The notes under the pieces were generated by a model that searched no databases, was not told where the DNA came from, and saw nothing but the letters and a program-made list of their open reading frames with translations. Source: Ooceraea biroi (Eukaryota > Arthropoda > Insecta > Hymenoptera > Formicidae). From it: a stretch of DNA of 64,000 bases. Positions within the stretch are counted from its first letter, which is position 1; every line of letters begins with the position of its first letter. Positions 11,701 to 24,316 of the stretch are shown here, in pieces. The stretch spans positions 2,790,001 to 2,854,000 of the forward strand of contig NC_039507.1 in NCBI RefSeq assembly GCF_003672135.1, written 5' to 3'. The position numbers were made by a program, and so were the translations under genes.

Positions 11701-14700
11701 GATATCGTATTGTCCGTGGCCTCGCGAGCATAGCTATGCTCAATACCACAGATCCAGTTTGCATCTGTGATTCTGTACGTGTAGATAACGATCAGATAGA
11801 AACTGACAATTGCTTTTGTAAGTGGAATTAGCTGCTTAATAGAGAAATAATGTTTCGTTCCCAAAACTTGCGACAAATACGACGAAGAGTCTTGTAACTC
11901 TGTGAATAGTCCAATTCTTTATGTTTTAAAATATCTCTTACGACGTTTATATAATGGTATATTGCAAAATCAATTGGTTGCTTTGGTAGTTTGTTTATTT
12001 GTTTCATATTAATAAATCTATGGCAGTACTTTTGATGCTACATATGAAATTCGCAAGGTATACAAACTCGAAAAGGTATCAAGGCACAAAAAAATGATGC
12101 CACGATAAGCTCCCGGCACGACAAGCTCGGGAAAATTTGCAGGGAAGGAATTTTAACGTAATCGGTTCGTCCACTCCGAATGGTCTGTGCATGATGGGTC
12201 CGTTCCGATTTACGATTGATACCGGCGTCGATCACGCGCGCAAACGCGGAAGACCGGCCGCGGCTGGCAATACCAGGCGTCTCTTTCCCACGCACGTGAA
12301 TCGCCGGACAGAAGCATGGATGGCGGGGAGCGAGTTAATTTGTTCACGGTAATAGTACATATTCGGTACGTACCGAGTAAATGAACTCCATACCGCGACG
12401 CTACGTCGAAAGATAAATGTGTCGACGGGGAGAAGCTTGTCATTCGATAACAAATGTCAGTTGCGGTGTCGCGCCCGTGCGCGCCGCCATTCGTCCCGTA
12501 TTTATCGCAACGAATGGTTGCAGGTGTGCATCATTTTTTTCCAAACGTGAAATCTACTGCCCGGTGGTTCTCGAAAATGCGTTAAAATCCGGCACGACGT
12601 TGCTTGCGAATTATCCATGATCCCTCTGGAGCTTACACGCAATGGAACGACAAATGAGAACGTAATGATTTGTATAATTTTCTGTTTTCTCCTACTATCG
12701 GCGAACGGAAATGACGATTGGTAGTTTTGCAATTTCCATATTTCGCGTGAGAATCGATTCAAGCGGGCGGAAGATGCGGTCGACAGGAAAGAGAAAAACA
12801 ATAGCGTATAATTAGATAATCCGATCGCGGCCGAGAAAAGTCGATACGCGCGGCGCGTTCTCCAAGTTTTTCGCGCCGTCAATCAGCCGCCGGGAGAAAC
12901 TCATCGCGGAGGAGCCGCACGGATAATAACGTCTTCCCGGGAGACCAACCAGTAATAACCGAGTGGCGGCTGGAGATTGGGGGTTGGTGGTGGCTGAGGG
13001 GTCGAATTAGAGAGAAATGGAGGAGGAGGAAGAGAAAGAGGCCACTGCTGCGCGAAGGAGCCTCCGAGTGGAAAGCGAATCTTCCGAGATGGCCCGTCCC
13101 ACCTTCGTACCCCTTTTCCCGCGGCCGCAAAGGAGGAAGGAAGGAAGAGAGCGAGAAATAACATTCATTATTCTCCGGGGCTTTCGGTAATTCGTGATCG
13201 GGGCTGCAGATCCCGCTCTTAAACCTCCGTCCTAAATTACCGAACGGCGTTACATACGAGACGGAGGAGCTACGTTTTTTTCTTTAATGTAATTTTAACG
13301 ACTTAAATTTCGAGTGGCTGCACGAGAGAAATAGGTTCGCCGTGACCTGGGAGAAAAGCTGAGGGGCAGCGGAGCACGCCTAGAGAGCGAACAGAAAGAG
13401 CTTTATCCGTGAAACTTGGCCGCCATCACCAAAGGGCTTCACAAGGGCTGGAAGGATAAAGAAGTCTCGTTGCTTGCTTGCGCAGACAACCGTATATTGC
13501 CCTTTAAACTACCACCCCACTGGCACGTTTTTAATAACGCCCTTACGTGACTTCGCCTTTCGCACTCGTAGCGCTCCGTCGTCCTCTTCCCGATACACCG
13601 CTCGACCAATACAATCCCGCGTTTTACATATTTTCCTCCTCGTTCGATGAAAGAAACACGCTGAAGATTTGCACGCAAATGTCTGCCACCACCATTATTG
13701 GAAGGCGTTCGGATGTGAATTGTCAAAATATTGAAAAATCAAATGTTACGCTATTCGCATGTATTAAAATCATTTCTGATAGTATCAGGTAAATAGAACT
13801 TTAGTTCACACATTTAATTGTTTACAGCACATTTTATATTACTATCAAAAAATAATAGTTCTTAAATTATAAAAAATATTTCTTCGAAAACGGAATCCTT
13901 AATGCAACTAATAAGAAAGAATCCGGTTTAACTTTGTAATAAAGTCAGGTTCCAGCTCATCGTCCGTCGTTTCGGTAAGACTCGAGCTCCTTGCAATATT
14001 ATGCAATATGCCATATATATCCCCCTTCGCAGACGCATACATAAGACAAAGCATGTAAACGTTTCAAGCAAATACGCTCTCCCGTGCGGCGATATCGCCG
14101 CGTATCCTCGATTATGTTACGGTCGCGTTTTAACCCGCGTATTTTCGTGCGGTCGAAACGATATCTAACCGTAAGTGGCGTAAAATCGCGGGCATAAAAA
14201 TTCAACGGCAGCGTAACGACCGACGCGCCTAAATCCGCGCCGGAAGATACGGCGGTTACGATTAGATTACCGTAACTTGGCCGTTATCGCGCGGCTTATC
14301 GCGAATTCGGCGGCGCCCGACGCGAAACAGCCCCAATTCGCGGCCGTGTACACGTCCCGCATAAAACCGTGGTCCCGTAATAACATGCGAGCCAAAATGT
14401 ATATTGGCGGTGGTAGGGGTCCATATACCGTGCACAAAGCTTATCCCGCAGTATCCTCCTACGTAACCCATCACCCCTTCTCTCTCCTGCTCCTTTGTCC
14501 TCTCCTCTTCCAGTGCGACTCCGTATTTTTAATTAAAAATCTGAAAAAGCCCGCGTGACAAAACGACGCGGTTGGAAAATAAGCGGATATCAAAAAAGGG
14601 TCCGCGTTTCCTTTTTGATGCCGAGCTCGCAGTCATATTGCGAATCGCTGAGGGCCATTGCGTCTCGCTATTGTCCCGCTTGTCTGTGAATTCTCGCTGG

Positions 14701-15560
14701 ACGCGACGTTTGTGCTCGTCGCCCGCCAAGAATAAGAGGCGGAATTTCTCGATTCGAAGCAGCTGTGACGCCCGTAGTGCGGACAATGCGTCTCGGCGAT
14801 TTTTTCATGTTAATGAATCCGATTCTTATTTTCGAGCTCGCTTCGCGAAAGTGAACCTTACCCTTTCTCTCGACCCTCCTGATGCACTAAGTTCGAGTAC
14901 AATATGATACAATATGATAAGAAGTTTAAAATTTCTTATATTTAATCTCGCAAATCTTAATGACAGAAAAAATATTTATTTTTATAATATATTTTTAAAG
15001 TAATAGTTTTGGACTTAAACACTTTAACTTACTTAATCACCAGTGCATATCACACAGTGAAAAACAGTTACAATGACGGATGACGGAGCAGAGGCGTTAT
15101 CGAGTCTCGAGACTTCTTACTGCGCGAAAAATTCATGCGAGATATCTTTTTAATAGTTCGGTCCTCATATATTCGGGCTAGAACGAGCCGTGACATGCCG
15201 GTCCTTCGCTCCTCGCTTGTCCTCTTCTTACTTTTTCCCTCCTTACGACGCTATCTCCTCGAAACTCGTAAAAGACCCATTCGTTTGACTTACGTCGTAG
15301 CCCGTTTGTCATTACAGCGCTCGTTACAGAGTCAATTCTGGCACTCGTATTCGCGTGTACAGACCCTTTATGACCGTGTCGGTGAGATACAACGACATAG
15401 AATGGGACGGATCGGCGAAGGAGGCTAGCGGGATCTGAGACACAGAAGAGGATCGTAGAGATTGTCCTGCCGCCGTTAAGACTTCCTTTCGAAGGCACAT
15501 CCGCGCGGAAATATATTTGTTGTATCGTCACGGACGCTTGCGTAATGTCTCGCTTGCAGC
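11701..15560. other. Alternating GC-rich and AT-rich non-coding DNA
   Basis: GC-rich patches lie near 12180-13260, 14080-14360 and 14560-14880. No frame, RNA gene or transposon is recognisable. Confidence 0.6.
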
Positions 15561-18420
15561 TTACATGGAAAATTAGCCTGGTCGTCGGTGGACCTCGTCC
15601 GTTTTACGACTACCGTTGGATTTTTACGCTACGAGCGACATGGCCGTCGTTTTAAGAGACACGCTGGTGAAAGGTCGGGAAACGCATAACACACGACACA
15701 TTACGTGACGCTACGAGAACAGCGACGTAACGTGGCAGCGTGATTAACACGACGTGAAATCGCTATGAGACAGAGTCGCGATAGTTAAAAGAGCAACGCC
15801 GTCATCAGCGTAAGCGTTAGTCATTGCGTGGTGCAATTCCCGAGACTCCTCGATTTCTCTCCCCGTGTTGAGCACTGAAAATATCAGTGTGCGGAAGGAA
15901 CAGGATTAAAAAGATGAGGCCGAGCGAACACGCGGGATTTAAAGGGCTCTCGCATCGTCGGAGAAAAAAAAGGCAGCTTAAAAACGGATCCCTGCGAAAC
16001 GGAGGGTGAAATCATCTAAGCGCGTGTCCATGAAAAGAGCATTCGCATGGCGATTCCGCGAACGAGGCGTAGATACTATACATTTCCCGTATGACATAAT
16101 ATCTATTATGACCTGTACAATGGAGCGAGCACGGCGCTTAATATACCGGGAATACGCGTTACAATTACCATTGTACATTGCTACAAAGTAATTAGTTCAT
16201 TGTACCAATAAATCGTTCGCCTCGCCGTCGACATACGCTCTAATAATAACCATATTAATTAATGAGTACAAAAATAGACTCATCTCGCACGTATGTCGTA
16301 GGGATTTACATTTATATTATTTCATCGACGTTGAATTACTGATGTGGATTATAAAGAGAGATACATCTGAAGACCAATGAAACATCTGACCAAGTAAAGA
16401 TTTTATTATCGCAAATATTTCTTTATTATAATAATTATATTAATGAGTAAAATTACTGCCATATACAATGTACGATATTTTTATTAATGTAAGATTCAAT
16501 CTAATTTGAGCAACGTTTATAAACTATTTATGTGTATATTTGATTTATGCTCCAATGAGCATAAATCATTTAAATGTCAATACGAAATAACTTTGTAACT
16601 GTTATGTACTTTCTGGTCTTTCCTGTAGCATCGAGGATTCGGTAAGTAACACGCGCTTGTGGGGTAGGGTATTTAACAAGAAACATAAAACCTGAATTTA
16701 TGAGTAATTAGCAGTCGAAGAATTTCTTTCAAACTCAACGAAAATGAAAAATTATTTCGCGGTGCATATCGGCGAGAAATCAGCAACGCGAGGGTTTTAA
16801 TGGACTCCAACAGTAGCTGACTTTTCATTGTAATTTGCGGCCGCAAGGTCGCGAACGACGCAAACGTTTCCCGAGGACTCTCCGAAAGATTTCAGGCGGA
16901 AGGAAGCAGAGAAACGAATGGAACGGCGGAAAAGAAGCAAGGAGCAAGCAGAACATACGGGATTGAACGGCAGGAAGAGGAAGAAGTCGAGGACCGAAGA
17001 CGACACATTGACGAGACTCGAGGAGACAGTTTTCCTTTGTCGTGACTCACGCCACATACTCCAGAGGACCCTCGCGGCCGGAAATAAATTACCACTCGAA
17101 ATCTCCGAAAGCCTTTTACCTCGGTCTCGCGTGGGGCCCCGAGATCGAGTAGTCGCGAGGAACAATTTTATTGTATTTCTAAGCCGGCGCTGAGGGAGCG
17201 TCGGTACCGGATGGACCGAAAGGGAATAGAGCGGAGGGCGCCGCCGAGCGGACTGAGGATTTGAGTACGTTGACGATATAAGTTTATGTCGGAGGAAACG
17301 AACGAAGGAAAGGCGGTGCTAATACGATCGTTGTAGTCGCGACCGATGATGCGTGTTAGAGAAAACAAGTGGGAAGTAGCGACGGAAGATCGGACCGCGA
17401 ATCCGGTCTGTCGTTAATCCGTTACGACTGGGTGGCCCTTCGAGAAGACGGTAATGTTTCTTTAAAAAATATATAAAAATCTTGTGATGCAGTTTATATC
17501 TCTTGCTAGCTGTTTGCTTACTTCTTCCGTTACTCCTAATAAAATGTTTTGTCCGCGGATATCATCACAATAGAGAAATAGAGGAAATATTCTTCCTAAA
17601 AGATTTGTTGATAATACGTTGATATTACTTACGTTGATAGTACTTGATATTACGAAGAATTTTTTATTCATTCGACAATTGGACTTAGACGAATCCCACT
17701 CTCTTTGAGATTTTTTATCGAGATTTATTTTCGTTGTGCATATCGCAACGAATTTCGAAAGGTATGAAACGCGAGGTACGCACAACGATTTGGAAATACG
17801 GATTCCCGTAAGCTCTTCCCGCCGGACACGCAGCACGCTGTAAACGCAAATCGTCGACGAAACGGCGAACCTAATACGATTGCGACAAACCAGGGTGCGG
17901 TTGGTGACAAGCGGATAGAAAGAACGGATGAAGGAAAGCTAGTGGAAGCGAGCCGGCGGAATGTCGAGGAATGGCGAGGGGGTACCAGAGGTAAAAGGAA
18001 GGAGTAAAATTGTACGTCGTGCGGCGCAGGAAAAGGGAGATCCAGCCGCGTTTCCATTACTTCATTTCCGAGGCTGAAAGCCGCAGGACAATGGGGCGCC
18101 CTCGAAAGGTTGACACGACCGAGAGCCACGGGATGTCCCGATCATTCCGAATACCGACGGTAAAAAGGAGATGAGTCACCGATCGATAGACGGATGCGAC
18201 GCTCTCGCGAAAATTACTCGACCTGCCGGTAATACCAATTCGATCGATTACATTTCATTAATCCGCTCGGCCTTGAACCATTCCCGGATTCTTGAATAAA
18301 CCTACGATAGCGAAATCCGTTCAAACTATTAGCCGATGAATAGAAAATCGCAAAGCACAGAAGTTTACGCACACGCAACGCAGGCATGCGATGCATACAC
18401 AGTCTTAATTTTTTCAATTT
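15561..18420. other. Non-coding; possible 13-nt microexon signals near 16629
   Basis: CpG-rich patches lie at about 16830-17420 and 17830-18250. A strong acceptor-like tract ending at 16628 is followed 13 nt later by GTAAGT. A tandem 15-bp repeat is at 17616. Otherwise nothing is recognisable. Confidence 0.55.
17616..17645 (+). repeat. Two tandem 15-bp units
   Basis: ACGTTGATATTACTT is followed directly by ACGTTGATAGTACTT, then by a partial third 'gatattac'. Confidence 0.8.
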
Positions 18421-20400
18421 ATAATAACGCGGTTATGTTAAAGTTAAATAAAAATTGGTACCGGAACGACATCGAACGGAGAAAACCAATTTCTATCTGA
18501 CGAACAATTTTCTATCTCTTTCTGAAACATTTTTCTCATTGCAAATCCTCGTGTTTGCGTGTAAATATAATCGCTCGCAAATTTTAACTCGATTAATACA
18601 CGTTTGAACGGGAATGCTTCTGCCTACAAACTCCGCTTTGCAATGCAAAGTTCTCATGGCACTTTATTTAGAATCGTCGATACGCAGCGATTCATAACAA
18701 TACATTAAATACAACAAATTACCGAGCGCATTTACTCCGCGCACGAGCATAATGGAGAATATATTGAAAAATCGTTTACCATTCTAACAAGGATGTTTTC
18801 CGCGCGACATGCGTCATTACAGCGTTTATTATGCATTTATTTCTCGACGCATACTCGCCCATGCTTTAAAATTACCGTGTCATGGCGCAGCAATTGCATG
18901 CGATAATATCTTCGCATTCGATTGTTACTAACTCGCCAACTGTTTACCGCACGAAACTGTAGAAACAAGAGCTAAAGTGGCAAAGATAATGAGCACGTTT
19001 AATAACGTATAAACCTTCATTGCTTCGTAATTAACAACACTGAGTACGATTGTTGTGCTAGATCAATTTAGTAGATCGATTAATGGCGCCGATAACGTCC
19101 ACAAGTATTAATTGCGAAATAGTAAACCTTCATTGTTCTACATATAAACGACTATTTGTCTCAATCAAAATCAAAGAAACGTTAAACTAATAAAAAACGA
19201 ACATAGTTTTACATTTATTCTTTCATTATTATTATCGCAAGAAAAAAAATTATAGTTTTACATTTATTATATCCATGATACTGCGTGTGCATATCTCGGT
19301 GAAACACGCATAACTTTGAAATAAAATATAATATAGCTCGAATACACAAAACGACCGGTAATAAAAACGCATCGGAATGTCATCACTGATATTAACTGTC
19401 GTCCGGCGCGATTTTTATTACTTACGACTTTCGGGGGGGAAATCGAGTTCCGCGATCCTTAAGAGATTCAGTGATGCCCCTCCGGTGTAAAAGGACGAAG
19501 CCGTCCTTGCACCGGGAACAGTATATCATCCCGGAAGTGAAAAATGTTCCGCTTCTATCCAATTCTCCCTACTTCGCGCAAGCTCACGATAAGAGTATTA
19601 CCCGATGATATATCGCGGCGCGTGTTTACGAGGATATTAAAATTGTTTAATAAAGGCGAATAACGTATGGGCAACAATTAATCGTGCATCAATAGATATA
19701 ATAATAGTAACTCTCCAAACGCACCGAGAATATCTGGATATGTAATTTTATTTTATTTAACGTTATGCATATTGCGCGTCGCTCGCGCGAGATTCTGTTG
19801 CATTCGCTAAATGTAGCAACGCTACGATATATCACGGCGCAACTTTGCGCTGACGTTTGAATCTTTTAGCAAAAGCGGCATAAATTATTCTTGATACGTC
19901 GTAAGAACTAAAACAATGAACGCGTTAAGTGCTGCGCGTTCATATATTCGTTAACATTCGCTGTAATATGCATAACGTTGAGTAATCGTGCTTTAACGCT
20001 TAAGCTTGATTTACCTTAGAGCATAAAATTCTAGAACCCCGATGTAGCTTCCAACACGCGCGAATTTTTCATATCTATCATAGAGAGATGCTTCCGCACT
20101 TAAATTTAACGAACACACGTCCCCAAATGCATGGATAGATTTTTATAAAGATTTTTTATAAAGAAATGTTTAAATAAATTATATTATATTTATACATAGA
20201 AGAAAAAGTAATTTAACAAAGTTAGATATTATTGCATTCCATGAATATCTTTTGTAACATAACTACCGTTATATAATTTTTTTTTAGATTGTAAAATCTG
20301 GAAATACATCATCTTTTCCAACATAAAAATCCGTTTATCCAACATGCCACATATATACGAAACAAGAAAATAATTGGACATCAGAATTCGCGGATGCTTG
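18421..20400. other. AT-rich stretch with no frame of note
   Basis: Open frames of 60 or more codons are absent across about 2 kb. Only short direct repeats are seen, such as 19203/19252 and the doubled 'gattttttataaag'-like run near 20140-20165. Confidence 0.7.
19203..19268 (+). repeat. Exact 17-bp direct repeat, 49 bp apart
   Basis: ATAGTTTTACATTTATT occurs at 19203-19219 and 19252-19268. The sequence is AT-rich, so it is only moderately significant. Confidence 0.75.
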
Positions 20401-20620
20401 AGGCATTAACGATCTTTACTTTTTTCGCAGAGTAAGTCCCCAACGAAAGCGAATGCAACAGCGTCATTGCCCTCCAAGAGAAAGTCACAAGGGAAACATA
20501 CTAGGAATGTCGGTACCAGCAAAAGCACTATCCCGTGAAATTTTCCGACTGGTAAGTTACTTGCTACGATCACCATAGCCGGTATTGGCCGCACGTGTCG
20601 TCGTGGAAAAGCACCCAATG

Positions 20621-20653
20621 CGATTCCGTCATTATTTTATTCCGCTCGAAGGC
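20621..20653 (+). repeat. Local duplication, copy A block 1
   Basis: This 33-bp block (core 'attccgtcattatttt') matches 21282-21314 with about four differences. It is followed 288 bp later, start to start, by block 2 at 20909. Confidence 0.75.
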
Positions 20654-20908
20654 TCCCGGAATATCTGGATAGTCGCGGCGAACATACGAGATATTCCCCG
20701 CGGCTCGGCAAGAGAGCAGAAAGGAGCAAATAATCGTACGTTTATTCACCACTCGCATTAACCCTGCCCGAGCACGAATGTGCATTCCGCCTTTATGAAA
20801 ATACAGCGAGGCAAAAGAATCCGCGATAGCGCACATTGTAAAGATTTAATAATCATAGAAACGTGTGCATATAGTTTGAGTAATTAATATCAACTAGGGA
20901 AAATGTGT

Positions 20909-20982
20909 CTTTCCTACTGCGAGGAATAAGAAGTATTAACCGCGCGTTTGCACAACTTCGATTCCGCTCGATCTTTATCTTG
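20909..20982 (+). repeat. Local duplication, copy A block 2
   Basis: This 74-bp block matches 21355-21431 almost perfectly; a 3-bp gap and a few substitutions separate them. Shared core: 'cctactgcgaggaataagaa'. The match to copy B is far beyond chance. Confidence 0.9.
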
Positions 20983-21281
20983 TGTGTTAATTCGAGTTTG
21001 CAAACATCGTTTCCGCTATAAACTCTTCATATCGATTCAATAAAGCTACTTTTGTAAAAGATCATAAAGAATTCGTGCTAACAAAAATGTCTTAATTTTC
21101 TATTATAACTGAGGTCTTCCATCAAGTTAGAGTAAATCGAGTATAATCCAGGGTGATCTTCATTCAATCTAATGGAACGCTCTCGCGGTACTTCGAGAAT
21201 TCTCAGGAGCGATGAAGTCGCCGGAGTATCACAATTGGAGAAACGTCGGGATCGCGAGAGGTATCGGCAAAGCGCCGCCTG

Positions 21282-21314
21282 CAATTCCGTCATTATTTCA
21301 TTCCACTCGATGGC
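21282..21314 (+). repeat. Local duplication, copy B block 1
   Basis: Partner of 20621-20653. Here the two blocks start only 73 bp apart, so about 215 bp present in copy A are absent, or were inserted there. Confidence 0.75.
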
Positions 21315-21354
21315 ATTCGAGCGTCTTGATAGCGGCCGCCCGCAATGCGAAGTG

Positions 21355-21431
21355 CTTTCCTACTGCGAGGAATAAGAAGAATAACCAACCGCGCGTTTGC
21401 ACAACTTCGATTCCGCTCGATCTTGATCTTG
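21355..21431 (+). repeat. Local duplication, copy B block 2
   Basis: This 77-bp partner of 20909-20982 ends in a repeated 'cgctcgatctt' and 'gatcttg'. The offset between copies is about 446 bp here and 661 bp for block 1, which fits duplication followed by an indel. Confidence 0.9.
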
Positions 21432-24076
21432 CATCACGCGCGCGAAAAACTTTTGCTCGCTCCGCTGGAATTGCGTTGCCGCGTCCGTTCGCGCGCGCGT
21501 ACAATTTTTTTTCGTGGAATATTAATTTCCCGGGATATCTCGCGGTAGAATACTTCAAGTTGCTGCAGAGATAACCCCGAAGTGAACGAGCAAAAGACTC
21601 GGCTGCATTCCCAGATAGGTAACAGAATGCGCCCGGAGCAGACGCGGAATGGGAGAGCGGAGAAAAAAAGGGGTGAGAGCTCCGAACTGTAGTCTTTAAA
21701 TGTTGGAAAAGCGCGGAACTGTTTTAAAAACTGGGAAAAAGTTTTATTCCCCCGGCGCCTTAAACTCTCGCCACAAAAGTTCCCTGCACCTGGACTCCAT
21801 ATAAGGAAACTTTCTTATTGAAAACTATTTGTTTGCTTTAACCGATCCGCGACATGGCGAAGTCGTAAGCAGGAAATAATGCGATCTAATGATGCCTGAG
21901 ATAATGAGTGACACACACATCGCTTAACCGAGACTCGCGCGATTTCAACTTCCACAGGAAATTTATGTTCAATTTTTTTACATTCGGCAGGAAGAAAAAG
22001 ATTAAGTCGGCTTCTCATTCATCGTGAATAACAATAGCAATCTCGCTGAAACGTAACATCGAAAAGTGTTAGCTACAGCTAATTTCTGCATTCGCAAACT
22101 ATCCACGACGAGAAGTGTGCAGCTCACGTTTATCTCAGTTTTTAAACTAACGAATGAGTTGAGGACCGCGTTATCCCGTAATAATGTAGTAACAAATAAC
22201 GAAGTTAATTCTGCATGCCGGGTCATTAAAACCTGGCAAACAGTCGAGCGCACTTCAAAAGCGGACGGCAGTGTGTAATTGGGAAAAATTATAAAACAAA
22301 GCAGCAACCACTTTGACGGTGGTAACAATCGCATGTATACTACATTCACGAGACAAAACGGAGCGCGTTTTCCGCCCAAGAATTATTTGGAACGTTTATT
22401 AAGAGATGAGAGACTTCATCCTACTAAAACATGACACGCAACAACGACATAAAGTATACTTCACGTAAGAATTAGTAGCGTTGTAATGCAACGGTAATGT
22501 ATTACAGAATACTAAACATTTTAGTCATTTACGTAATGACTAATCACACCACATTGTGCACACATGCCCCATTATAATAAAATAAAATTAAATACAGATT
22601 TCCGCGTTTGAAAGTAAACTTTTTTATTTATAACGAAACTTTTTAGGTCTGGACAAATGTAACATGCAACACCGCAACTATACCACAACGTGCACTGCAA
22701 GTAGACTGAGCGTTATGTGAACGATACTTTTAATGCGAGCGAAGAGGATTCTTGCCGGGCTATGAAATTCTACGCGCTCGAGTTCGATCACGATCAAACG
22801 GCGGGCAATTTACGGTCGACGTCGCACGGCAGCGCCTAACGGAAATTCATTTCGCTCTAGGGACGACGTCGATAAAATATAAAATACACGAAAAGCGAGG
22901 ATCAATGCGGGTAATGGAATGCCGAGCAGGGCGCACGTTAAGCACGGGCACAAATTTGTGCACCGCACGCGCAACAGGGCTCTCTCGACTGTAAAATATC
23001 ATGTCATAAATATCTCGAACTTGGATTAATGTAATCACCAAAATACCAGTCGTGGACGCGGTGCGTAGCGAGTTTACGGGATGTCCCAGATTTACCGCGC
23101 TCATAATTCTGCTCAAACATCGTCCGATGAGTCTGTAGTCGGTAATCTTTCTTAACGAGAGACTTCACAAGGTGCAATCATCTGTCGCAACGTGTTAATT
23201 CGCATCAAACAATCTAGATAATTAAATTTCGCATTAAAACGCATTAACGGAGATTTACGTTCCTGCACTCTTCGAACAGTCAAAATTATTTAATTACTCA
23301 TAACTGCAACGTAAACTCGTCATATTTCCAGTGTACAGTGTATCATAATCAACCGTTCATTCCTCTCTTGTTTCACGATGGTTTTATATAACCCGCTCTT
23401 GCTATTAATCGCAAAATTTCATATTGTTATACAAACAATTCATATAATGGTAGACAATAGAATATAATGAATCATTGGTCAGTAATGCGCACATTTTTTG
23501 TACATCAATGCATGATACGATGTTAATACAATACGATGTGACTCATTTACCATGTTTATCATGTCAATTTTATTATTTCCATCATTATTATCTAGAAAAT
23601 AATAATTCTTCTGATCCGTTTTTATAACTCAGAGTTTATAATTCTTACGTAAATCAAATTAAAGTACTGGTTCACACGTTATATTTTTGACGCACACGAC
23701 AAAATAGAAGAAAATTGGATTTATTCTGCTTTTTCTTTCTTTATTTGCAACAGTCATATAGCAACCAGCAGTGGTCGGTTTACGCGAGCACTGTTAAATA
23801 GAGCAAGCATACGATCCATTATGCCACGGCAAGCTTAAATTAACGTTAACGACTTTCCGCGCCCTGCGCACTATACAGTTACACGAAAATCTCCGGATAT
23901 CGTGTAAACGCGAAGCTTATAACAGACATTGTTTTAGTTATTTTTTTAATACCTGCTTATGTCGATAATCCAGCATTATCGCAATTCGGCTCAATTGTTA
24001 CGAATTTCCCGTTAATTGCAATATTACCGCACTGCGACTTGTATGCCGCATGTTACTTTTCCTCGATCGCGTTTTA

Positions 24077-24110
24077 CTGACTTACCTGAAACAAAAAAGA
24101 AATTCTCCGT
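24077..24110 (-). promoter_or_regulatory. Putative recursive (ratchet) splice site, strong
   Basis: Read on the minus strand, a pyrimidine run ending in TTTTTTGTTTCAG is joined directly to GTAAGTCAG, so a complete 3' splice site and a consensus 5' splice site share one boundary between bases 24086 and 24085. In insects this zero-length-exon layout marks recursive splice sites, where a long intron is removed in steps. A possible branch point (minus-strand ATTGATAT) lies about 25 to 30 nt upstream, and a CU-rich tract (24133-24170 on the plus strand) lies further upstream. The sequence match is seen directly; use in splicing is inferred. It could be a chance match, or the edge of a conventional exon. 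Confidence 0.45.
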
Positions 24111-24132
24111 TATATCAATGCACAAAATACTC

Positions 24133-24170
24133 TCAAAAAAAGAGAGAGAAAAGGGAGAGAAAGAGAAATT
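24133..24170 (+). repeat. GA-rich tract (CU-rich on the minus strand)
   Basis: A nearly pure purine tract of A runs and GA repeats. On the minus strand it is a CU-rich tract about 50 nt upstream of the putative recursive acceptor at 24086, where polypyrimidine-binding factors could act if that site is used. Confidence 0.85.
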
Positions 24171-24257
24171 ATTGAGAAGTTAGCAGAATAGCAAGATTTT
24201 AAAATATATTGAATCGATTATATTAAAGAAGTTGCGTGTATAAAAGAAACTTATTTA

Positions 24258-24316
24258 TTCTCCCTCTCCTCTCCTCTCCGCTCTTCCCTCTCTCTCTCTC
24301 TCTCTCTCGCTCTCTC
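24258..24316 (+). repeat. CT microsatellite and pyrimidine tract
   Basis: (CT)n with small interruptions. It is complementary in kind to the GA tract at 24133-24170, so the two could pair as a loose hairpin. Confidence 0.9.

Noticed and set aside
13770..13795. ATCAG|GTAAAT on the plus strand as a ratchet site
   Set aside because: Weak pyrimidine tract and a weak 5' splice site.
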